NCBI GenBank assembly: GCA_039184055.1
Contig: JBCDBH010000005.1
Location: 1-40,883 of the forward strand
DNA: 40,883 nucleotides
Source of the DNA: JBCDBH01 sp039184055
GTDB lineage: Bacteria > Acidobacteriota > Thermoanaerobaculia > Multivoradales > J023
Direction of reading: 5' to 3'
Part shown: piece by piece, positions 8,850 through 15,501 of the stretch
Layout: every line of letters begins with the position of its first letter
Numbering within the stretch: the stretch's first letter is position 1
Notes under the pieces: generated by a model
Seen by the model: the letters and a program-made list of their open reading frames with translations, nothing else
What the model was told of the DNA's origin: nothing
Databases searched by the model: none
Translations under genes and position numbers: made by a program

Positions 8850-9412
8850 GCGCTGAGCCCTTGGAGCACGCGTGGGTCGCCGTGGAGCATGTCTTTCACC
8901 CGCATCAGTCCGCGACGAATATAAGTCTTGACGGTACCGAGCGGCAACCCGGTTTTCTTGGCGATCTGTCCGTGAGACATGCCCTGGTATGCCGACATCA
9001 GGATCACCTTGCGCTCTTTTTCGTCGAGCAGGCGGAGCGCGCGTGAGGCGAGCGCGGCTTCGGCGAGCACCTCGGCCTGATTGGCGCCGAAGTCTTCCAC
9101 GTCACGAAGCTCGCCTTCCTCGGAGACCAGACTCTCAGTCTGCGGGCGCCGGATGATGTAGCGGCGCCGATCGATGAGGCGCCGGCGGGCGATCATGCAA
9201 ATGAAGGTGACCTCGGAAGCCTTGGTTGGATCGAAACGATCCGCGCTCTTCCAAAGATCGATGAAGATTTCCTGCACTGCATCCTCGGCATCATCCTGCG
9301 TTCCGCAATGTCGACGAGCGAGAGACCAGATCAGGTTGCCGTATTGATCGAGGCAGTCGTCGACAGCTTTGCCATCGCCTTGTGCGACACGCTGGAGGAT
9401 GGAGTCTTGCAT
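8846..9412 (-). CDS. ECF RNA polymerase sigma factor (SigK-like)
   Basis: A 188-residue extracytoplasmic-function sigma factor. Region 2 is at about residues 20-90 (YGNLIWSLARRHCG, DAEDAVQEIFIDLWKSADRF, FICMIARRRLIDRRR) and region 4 at about 125-180 (LDEKERKVILMSAYQGMSHG, QIAKKTGLPLGTVKTYIRRG). It directs RNA polymerase to a small regulon. The operon partner is the RskA-type anti-sigma factor downstream. A sigma-70-like promoter sits 70-97 bp upstream of the ATG, so basal transcription need not depend on autoregulation. Confidence 0.92.
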   Translation of the reverse strand: MQDSILQRVAQGDGKAVDDCLDQYGNLIWSLARRHCGTQDDAEDAVQEIFIDLWKSADRFDPTKASEVTFICMIARRRLIDRRRYIIRRPQTESLVSEEGELRDVEDFGANQAEVLAEAALASRALRLLDEKERKVILMSAYQGMSHGQIAKKTGLPLGTVKTYIRRGLMRVKDMLHGDPRVLQGLSA

Positions 9413-9481
9413 GACGGTTATTTCCCGAGCACGTGGTCTCTGATCGACGTTGTTGCCTGATTGGAGCCGCGTTGCACGCTT

Positions 9482-9509
9482 ATATTACCTAGCCACGAAC
9501 GAATTGCAA
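9482..9509 (-). promoter_or_regulatory. Sigma-70-like promoter of the ECF sigma operon
   Basis: On the minus strand, TTGCAA (complement of 9504-9509) and TAATAT (complement of 9482-9487) are separated by 16 bp. This is the only AT-rich -10 in the 185 bp upstream of the sigma gene. The rest of 9413-9597 holds several TTTGAACG/AAACCG-like short direct repeats (for example 9517-9524 and 9589-9600) but no gene. Confidence 0.5.
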
Positions 9510-9597
9510 GACCGATTTGAACGTTTTGGGCGATTTTGGCCGGTTTGGCGGTGTAAAAGTCTTGTAGGTCAGGATGGGCGTGGTCGTTTTGAACGGT

Positions 9598-11451
9598 TTA
9601 TCCCGGCGGAAGCCGTTCATTCGCCGTCGCGGTCAGGATTTGCGTGGCGAGCGGTGTGTCGAGCACATCGACGGCATCGGCGGCGAGACGTCGTGTCCAG
9701 GAGGGAAATCGTTCGAGTCCCACGCCCGGCAGATTGACCGGGCGCTCTTCACCGGCCAAATCGTCCAACCACACCGCGACGAGCGGCGCGCGTGAGCGGG
9801 CCAGGAATGCGTGGACCGCTGGCGCCAGGCGTTCGTACGACACGTCGGCGTGGAAATCGAGCAGGCCTTCGGCGGCGAGACGAGCCTTCAATTGCTCGCG
9901 TGTCCGAGCGCGGTCTTGTCGTGCGTCGTCGAGACCGCGCTCGTCATAGAGACCGAGACGGAAACGCAGATCGAGATCCGAGCCCGACCAGATGGCGGCC
10001 AAGGTCGGCAGATCGTGGGTGGTGACGGTGGCGAGGGCGTGGTCGTGCCAGCGATCCGGTGGGTGGAAACGTCCTTCCCCGTCGTGCTCGAAGAGCAATA
10101 CACGGGTGGACAGCACGCCCCAACGATGCAGCGTCGACGGCATGTCGTCGGGCACCGTGCCCAGATCTTCACCGATCGCCAATGCATGTGCGCCGCGACA
10201 CACCTCGGCGAGCACCGCGAAGAGCTGGTCGGTCGGCTGACGCATATACGCGCCATGGCGAGCCAGCTCACCGCCCGGAATCCAGAATTGTCGGATCAGC
10301 CCCAAGACGTGATCGATCCGGATACCACCGGCGTGCTCGACCGTGGCTTCGAGCAAGCGACGCCAATAGTGGAAGTCGTCGGCGGCGAGGGCGCGAGGGT
10401 CGAGAGGTGGGAAGGCCCAATTCTGTCCGTCGGGGCCGAGCGGGTCGGGTGGCGCGCCGAGATCGACACCGGATACGAAGAGACCCGGAAATGCCCACGG
10501 ATCGAACCCGCCGTCGGCGGTACCCAGAGCCAGATCGGTGATCAAGCCGATCCGCATACCCGCTTCGCGGAGGTTCGTCGTCACCGCAGCGAGCTGACGG
10601 TCGAGCTCGAATTGCAGCCAGCGGTGATAGTCGACTTCGTCGGCGTGATCGTTCGCCCACCTGGTGACGGCCGGTTGTCGAGGATCGTTGTACTCGATGG
10701 GCCAGGCTCGCCAGCTGTCGGTACCGAAATGCGCGGCGAGAGTCTGAAAGATCGCGAAGCGATCGAGCAGATCGCCATGGCGTTCACGATAGGCGCGGTA
10801 CGCGTCGCCTCGGCCGGTGTCGTGATCGCGATGTCGGGTCACGAAGATTCGGTGGAGTCGCCGTAGCGCTTCATCTTTGAGCGCGCTCGTCGCATTCCAA
10901 TCGACACGCACGGCGGCGCGGAGCGTGCGCAGCCGCTCCTCGATGTCCGGTGATTCGATCCAGGCGCGGGTGTCGTTGTCTTCGTCGAGCTCGGGTACCG
11001 CGTCGACATCGATATAGAGCGGCTGTCGGAACAGCCGACTGATCGGCGAGTAGGGGCTGATCGCCGGCCATCGACCCTGGGTGACATGAAGAGGGGAGAG
11101 GAGGACGAAATCGACCCCGCGCGCCGCCGCCGCCACGCCGAGTCGTCGGAGATCGCCGAGATCGCCGACACCCCAATTCCGTTCACCGCCGAGGCTGTAG
11201 AGATTGACCGCGAGTCCGAACGCGCGCCCCGCGGCGATTCGTTCCGTTACCCGCGGGCAGGGCAGAGCGGGTCGATCCGAGAAAGGGATGGTGGTGGGAG
11301 CCGGTACGTCGTCGGTGCTCGTCACACCCAAAGCCGTGAGCAGACGGCGGTACGTCTCGTCACTGGTGACATGTTCTTGCTTGGTCAGGGCGTCGTGATA
11401 GCTGGGCAAGAGACCCAGTTGATGCGCGAGTCGGCGAAGCGGCTGATCCAT
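9598..11451 (-). CDS. malQ: 4-alpha-glucanotransferase (amylomaltase, GH77)
   Basis: A 617-residue disproportionating enzyme that transfers maltodextrin segments between 1,4-alpha-glucans in glycogen and maltodextrin metabolism; cytoplasmic. GH77 motifs in order: ERNWGVGDLGDLRRL near residue 90, nucleophile Asp in GGIRIDHVLGLIRQFWIPGG, acid/base Glu in AIGEDLGTVPDDM, and the third carboxylate in VTTHDLPTLAAIWSG. The N-terminal 70 residues are the usual small GH77 extension. Length fits bacterial MalQ lacking the longer E. coli N-terminus. It is not next to other glycogen genes; glgX lies 13 kb away on the other strand. It is followed by the sigma factor promoter region, and preceded by the kinase gene 58 bp upstream on the same strand. 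Confidence 0.95.
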   Translation of the reverse strand: MDQPLRRLAHQLGLLPSYHDALTKQEHVTSDETYRRLLTALGVTSTDDVPAPTTIPFSDRPALPCPRVTERIAAGRAFGLAVNLYSLGGERNWGVGDLGDLRRLGVAAAARGVDFVLLSPLHVTQGRWPAISPYSPISRLFRQPLYIDVDAVPELDEDNDTRAWIESPDIEERLRTLRAAVRVDWNATSALKDEALRRLHRIFVTRHRDHDTGRGDAYRAYRERHGDLLDRFAIFQTLAAHFGTDSWRAWPIEYNDPRQPAVTRWANDHADEVDYHRWLQFELDRQLAAVTTNLREAGMRIGLITDLALGTADGGFDPWAFPGLFVSGVDLGAPPDPLGPDGQNWAFPPLDPRALAADDFHYWRRLLEATVEHAGGIRIDHVLGLIRQFWIPGGELARHGAYMRQPTDQLFAVLAEVCRGAHALAIGEDLGTVPDDMPSTLHRWGVLSTRVLLFEHDGEGRFHPPDRWHDHALATVTTHDLPTLAAIWSGSDLDLRFRLGLYDERGLDDARQDRARTREQLKARLAAEGLLDFHADVSYERLAPAVHAFLARSRAPLVAVWLDDLAGEERPVNLPGVGLERFPSWTRRLAADAVDVLDTPLATQILTATANERLPPG

Positions 11452-11509
11452 GACAGCAGCCTATCGCTCTTGAGCATCGACGACGGGCTGATGGTACGAC
11501 GGTACGGGC

Positions 11510-13444
11510 TCACGAGTCCCGGCGGACGCGTCGCCTTTCACGTCCTTCACGCCGATCACGCGCAATCACGATACAGCGTCGAGCCGTGGCGAGCTCGGTG
11601 GGAGCATCGAGCTCTTCGGCGATCGTGGCGGCATGCTCCAGAGCGTCGATCGCATCGTCCCAATCGCCGAGCTCGAGGAGAGCGGTGCCGAGGATGGTGT
11701 AGAGCCGTGCCTGGAGCGTGCGGTCTTCGATCTTCTCGGCGATGCGTACACCTTGTAGCGCCTGGTCACGAGCTTCGTCGGCGCTTTTCAGCGTCAGCTG
11801 GATGCGGGCGCGTAGCCAGTGCACCCAGCACAACCCCCAGCGATCACCGATCGCCTGTTTGCCGTGTTCGGCGACGGCGAGATGCTCGAGCGCGGCGTCG
11901 ACATCGCCGTCGACGAAACAGGCTTCGGCGAGATTGAATCTCGCGATCGATTGCTCCCAGGTGTCGTCGAGTCGTTGTGCCAGCTCGATGCCGTGCTCGA
12001 AGGTCTGGCGCGCCAAGCCGCTTCGTCCGGTACCGACCAGCCAATTGCCGTGCGCGCGCAGCAGGCAGAGTTGGCAGGTGAGGCGGGCCGGATCGTTCGC
12101 GGGCGCGGTGCTCGATGCGAGCAGGGCTTCGCCGCGGGCGACGTGATGTCTCGCTTCGGTCCAGCGGTGGGCGGCGCAGTGCGCGAGCGCGGCGAGGGCC
12201 ATGAGCTCGGCGTTGATCAGGGGCGCGTCGCGCGCCAGCTCGACCCCCTGGGCGCAGAGCTCGAGGACCCGTTCACCTTCACCGAGCTTGTGTTCCACGT
12301 GCGCGCAACGCAACACGCCGAGCGCGGAAAGATCGTCGCGTGAGCTTCGTTCGCACGCGCGTTGGTAGGCGTCGCGGGCGGCGTGGTACTCCGCTTGGCT
12401 GAGCAGCCGATCACCGAGCTCGATGAGGAGGCGCGCGGTGTCGATACCTGAGTCGTCGATACCTGAGTCGTCGATACGAGTGCTGTCGATATCGCTATCG
12501 CTGGGCGAGGATTCGAGCTCGGTACGGATCGTGCGCAGCTCGTCGAGCAGGCTGGTGGCATCGGGAAAACGATCGGCCGAATTCTTGGCCAGACAACGCA
12601 TGATCGTGTCGTCCAAACGCGTGCTGATCTTCGCGCCACGGGCTCGTGGCGAAGCCGGCGTGGCCGACAAGATCTGACGCATCAAGCTCGAAATCGAACC
12701 GCTGAACGGTGGCGCGCTGATCAACATCTCATAGAGCAGCACGCCCAAGGCCCAGATATCGGTTCGACCATCGACTTCTTCGCAACGCAACTGTTCCGGA
12801 CTCAAATAGAGCGGCGTGCCTTCGACCGTTTCCGGACGTTCGCCAGGACGAATCCGCCAAGCCATGCCGAAATCGACCAGTTTGATCCGCAGACCCGTGT
12901 CCCCGCGGCAGACCATGACGTTTTCGGGTTTGATGTCGCGGTGCACGATTCCCTTGGCGTGGCTGTAGGCGAGGGCATCGGCGGTCTGGATCGCCAAATC
13001 CACCGCCACGGTGGGATCGAGACGATGCTTGCGCTTCAGCAGCGCGCGGAGGCTCGCTCCGGCGATCGAGGCCATGACAAGGAAGAACGTGCCGTCGCTT
13101 CGCTCACCGAAATCGTAGACCGGGGTGATGTGTGGGTGTTCGAGCCGCGCGATGGTGCGTGCTTCACGTCGGAACCGCTCGCGTGCCTCGTCGTCGATCA
13201 TGGCTGGATCCACCGTTTTGACCGCCACCTGTCGGTCGAGGTGCGGATCGTAAGCGAGATGAACGACGCCCCGACTACCACGACCGAGCTCGCGAATGAG
13301 CTCGTAGCGTCCGGCTACCGATTGTCCTCTTTCCGGGTTCAGGGTTCCCCGGGGAGGTGCATCGGGGCTGTCGGCGCCATCTTCCTGGCGGTCACGCGTG
13401 AGGTCACGCGCTTTGACGGTGTCGCGGAGTGTGTCGCGTTGCAT
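11510..13444 (-). CDS. Ser/Thr protein kinase with C-terminal TPR-like region
   Basis: A 644-residue protein. The Hanks-type kinase domain is at about 46-305: glycine loop GRGSRG (54-59), Lys76 in VAVKTVD, HRDIKPENV with Asp169, VDFG with Asp192, and an APE-like SPEQ. All catalytic residues are present, so it should be active. A low-complexity acidic Ser/Asp linker (about 312-338) contains the repeat DDSGIDDSGID. The C-terminal 300 residues are helical repeats of the TPR type (for example AEYHAARDAYQRACERSS, ALLELGDWDDAIDALEHAA). There is no membrane segment, unlike many PknB-type kinases, so it is probably cytoplasmic. Substrates are unknown. The gene is divergent from the ATP-grasp gene. 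Confidence 0.9.
   Translation of the reverse strand: MQRDTLRDTVKARDLTRDRQEDGADSPDAPPRGTLNPERGQSVAGRYELIRELGRGSRGVVHLAYDPHLDRQVAVKTVDPAMIDDEARERFRREARTIARLEHPHITPVYDFGERSDGTFFLVMASIAGASLRALLKRKHRLDPTVAVDLAIQTADALAYSHAKGIVHRDIKPENVMVCRGDTGLRIKLVDFGMAWRIRPGERPETVEGTPLYLSPEQLRCEEVDGRTDIWALGVLLYEMLISAPPFSGSISSLMRQILSATPASPRARGAKISTRLDDTIMRCLAKNSADRFPDATSLLDELRTIRTELESSPSDSDIDSTRIDDSGIDDSGIDTARLLIELGDRLLSQAEYHAARDAYQRACERSSRDDLSALGVLRCAHVEHKLGEGERVLELCAQGVELARDAPLINAELMALAALAHCAAHRWTEARHHVARGEALLASSTAPANDPARLTCQLCLLRAHGNWLVGTGRSGLARQTFEHGIELAQRLDDTWEQSIARFNLAEACFVDGDVDAALEHLAVAEHGKQAIGDRWGLCWVHWLRARIQLTLKSADEARDQALQGVRIAEKIEDRTLQARLYTILGTALLELGDWDDAIDALEHAATIAEELDAPTELATARRCIVIARDRREGRERRRVRRDS
12441..12480 (-). 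repeat. Short tandem repeat in the kinase linker
   Basis: The 15-bp unit tcgatacctgagtcg occurs twice in tandem (12441-12470) with a third partial copy tcgatacgag (12471-12480). It encodes the DDSGI repeats between the kinase and TPR parts. The length is a multiple of three, so changes in copy number keep the frame. Confidence 0.7.
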
Positions 13445-13604
13445 AACGGTGATCGAGCAATGTCCTTGGTGTAAGCTACGCGAGCTTTCTTGCCATGAAA
13501 GTGTGCTTCCTGTCTACCCGACGCGACTGCTTCCAACCCCTACGCCGTGGAACCGTCCCGCGTGACGCGTTCATCGAGGCGGGACCACGACTTCCGAGGT
13601 ATCT

Positions 13605-14822
13605 ATGCACGTCTTGTTCGTCGAGCCGAGCTTTCCCTACAACCAACGTCAATTCGTTCGGGCTCTCGCCGAGGTCGGCGCTCGGGTCACCGGTATCGGT
13701 GAAGCGCCTCCCGAGGCGTTGACTGGTGAGCTGCGTCGCTGGCTCCATGCTTACGAGCAGGTGCCGACCGTGGTCCACCAACCGTCTTTGCTCGCCGCGG
13801 TACGCAAGGTGCAAGCACGGGAATGGGTCGATCGGCTGGAGGCGACCATCGAAGCGCACATGCTGCCCACCGCCAAGGTGCGCGAAGCCTCGGGCATTCC
13901 CGGCGTCAGCGTGCACACGACTTTTTTGTGTCGCGATAAGCCGGCGATGAAGGAAGCGCTTCGCCAGGGTGGCATCTCGTGCGCGCAATCGGTCGGTAGC
14001 GCCGACCCCGAGGAGATTCACGACTTCGCCGAGCGGGTGGGTTACCCGCTGATCGTCAAGCCGCGTGACGCCGCCGGTGCCGCTGGAACCTGGCGTGCCG
14101 ACGACAAAGCCGGTCTCAACGTCGCCCTGATCGAAGCGGGCGTGCCGCAAGGTGCCAGTGTCGCGGTGGAGGAGTTCATCGAAGGCCACGAAGGTTTCTA
14201 CGACACGATCACCATCGGTGGACGTATCGTGCATGAATTTGCGACGCATTATTACCCCAATGTGCTCGAGGCGATGCGCACCCGTTGGATCTCGCCGCAG
14301 TTCATCACCACCAACCGTATTGACGCTGACGGCTATGACGAAGTCAAGGCGATGGGACGTAAAGTGATCGATCTTCTCGGTATCGGTACCTCCGCGACTC
14401 ATATGGAATGGTTTTTTGGACCCAAGGGCCTCAAGTTCTCTGAGATCGGCTGTCGGCCTCCGGGTGTCGGAGCCTGGGATCTCTATACCGCCGCCAACGA
14501 TATGGATGTGTACCGTGAATGGGCGCACGCCATCGTTCACGGTTCACCGTCGCAACGGCCGTCACGACGCTATAGCGCCGGGATCGTCAACAAACGGCCG
14601 GATCGCGATGGTCGGATCGTCGGCTATGAAGGCCTGGAGATTCTCGATCGCTTTTCCGAGTGGGTCATCGATCATCACCTACCCCCCGTCGGCTCGCGTA
14701 CCCAACCGGTGTCCGCTGGATACATGGCCAACGCGTGGATCCGGCTCAAGCATCCCGATTACGACCATCTCCGTTGGATGCTCGACAAGGTGGGTGAGGC
14801 CGTACGTGTGCGCGCCGCTTGA
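13605..14822 (+). CDS. ATP-grasp domain-containing ligase-like protein
   Basis: A 405-residue soluble enzyme of the ATP-grasp superfamily, which couples ATP hydrolysis to forming a carboxylate-amine or similar bond. The N-terminal pre-ATP-grasp domain (MHVLFVEPSFPYNQRQFVRA...) is followed by the ATP-binding part: PLIVKPRDAAGAAGTW with the phosphate-binding Lys, VAVEEFIEGHEGFYDTI with the nucleotide Glu, and a late metal-binding stretch HMEWFFGPKGLKFSEIGCRP. It resembles BL00235/CarB-like and biotin-carboxylase-like proteins of unknown substrate. CGAGG precedes the ATG by about 6 bases. It stands alone, divergent from the kinase and separated from the metal locus by a short inverted repeat. 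Confidence 0.8.
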   Translation: MHVLFVEPSFPYNQRQFVRALAEVGARVTGIGEAPPEALTGELRRWLHAYEQVPTVVHQPSLLAAVRKVQAREWVDRLEATIEAHMLPTAKVREASGIPGVSVHTTFLCRDKPAMKEALRQGGISCAQSVGSADPEEIHDFAERVGYPLIVKPRDAAGAAGTWRADDKAGLNVALIEAGVPQGASVAVEEFIEGHEGFYDTITIGGRIVHEFATHYYPNVLEAMRTRWISPQFITTNRIDADGYDEVKAMGRKVIDLLGIGTSATHMEWFFGPKGLKFSEIGCRPPGVGAWDLYTAANDMDVYREWAHAIVHGSPSQRPSRRYSAGIVNKRPDRDGRIVGYEGLEILDRFSEWVIDHHLPPVGSRTQPVSAGYMANAWIRLKHPDYDHLRWMLDKVGEAVRVRAA

Positions 14823-14837
14823 GCGTTGCAGCACGAC

Positions 14838-14867
14838 GAGCCTGTCGTGTAGTGAAGCGCCAGGCTC
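14838..14867 (+). terminator. Inverted repeat after the ATP-grasp gene
   Basis: GAGCCTG (14838-14844) pairs with CAGGCTC (14861-14867) across a 16-nt loop, and an alternative stem CACGAC/GTCGTG overlaps it. It lies between the ATP-grasp stop (14822) and the next start (14892). No T tract, so this could instead be an operator for the metal locus. Confidence 0.3.
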
Positions 14868-14891
14868 GTAGCTGACATATACTCCTCAGTC

Positions 14892-15269
14892 ATGATTGCT
14901 CGTGCGCGGTTCGGCCGCGTCGTGACTGCCGCGACCTGGATGCTGATCGCCATGCTGGGGGTTGCCGAATTCGGTTTCTTCCTCGAGACGGATCACACGC
15001 ACCACAGCCTGGCGGAGCTGCGTCACACGCCCCACGAGCTGGCCGAAGAAGGTCATGAGCACGACGCCTCCTTGGGCCCGAGCCCGGACTTGCACGACGA
15101 TCTCTGTTTGTTGTGTATCTGGAAGCTCAAGCGGTTCGATCGCGACGTCGGTCCCGATGCGACCGTCGTCGTGGGTTTGACCCCTGTCGGTCAGACTGCA
15201 ACCAGCACGCTCCATCTTCAGACCACCGCGTCCGCGGCCATCGGTGCCCGTGGGCCGCCGATCTGTTGA
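14892..15269 (+). CDS. Small exported His/Cys protein (DUF2946-like)
   Basis: A 125-residue protein with an N-terminal hydrophobic segment (about residues 11-29, TAATWMLIAMLGVAEFGFF) acting as signal or anchor, followed by a His-rich stretch (THHSLAELRHTPHELAEE, GHEHD) and a CLLC motif near residue 72. Small His-rich proteins with a CxxC and one hydrophobic N-terminus (DUF2946 and look-alikes) are often encoded just before TonB receptors for zinc or copper. That is the context here: the TonB receptor starts 233 bp downstream on the same strand. It probably binds metal in the periplasm (inference). No Shine-Dalgarno is visible; a TATACT at 14878-14883 lies so close to the ATG that a leaderless transcript is possible. 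Confidence 0.6.
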   Translation: MIARARFGRVVTAATWMLIAMLGVAEFGFFLETDHTHHSLAELRHTPHELAEEGHEHDASLGPSPDLHDDLCLLCIWKLKRFDRDVGPDATVVVGLTPVGQTATSTLHLQTTASAAIGARGPPIC

Positions 15270-15309
15270 CGTCAGATCTCCCGTAAAAAGAAAACTTCGT
15301 CTCCCCTTG

Positions 15310-15330
15310 CGACATCGACCCTCGATGTCG
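15310..15330. promoter_or_regulatory. Perfect hairpin or operator upstream of the TonB receptor
   Basis: CGACATCGA (15310-15318) and TCGATGTCG (15322-15330) form a perfect 9-bp dyad around CCC. It lies 41 bp after the small His protein stop and about 170 bp before the TonB receptor start. There is no T tract after it, so an attenuator-like hairpin or a repressor site is as likely as a terminator. Confidence 0.5.
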
Positions 15331-15501
15331 ACCATGCCTTGTTACATTAGCCGCAATGACATGAGCGATGACCGTTCGCGATTCGTCGTGATGGCCTTCA
15401 TCCGGCCTTTACGATCTTTCACGTTGGTTTCGCAGTGACATGGCGGTGATGACCCAGCTGGGTCGCGTGTGTACGTTCACTTTCAAGAGGTCAGCACATC
15501 C

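Noticed and set aside
15337..15360. Possible Zur-like box (TGTTACATT-N6-AATGACATG)
   Set aside because: Only the inner CATT/AATG arms match; about five of nine positions are symmetric, not enough to call.
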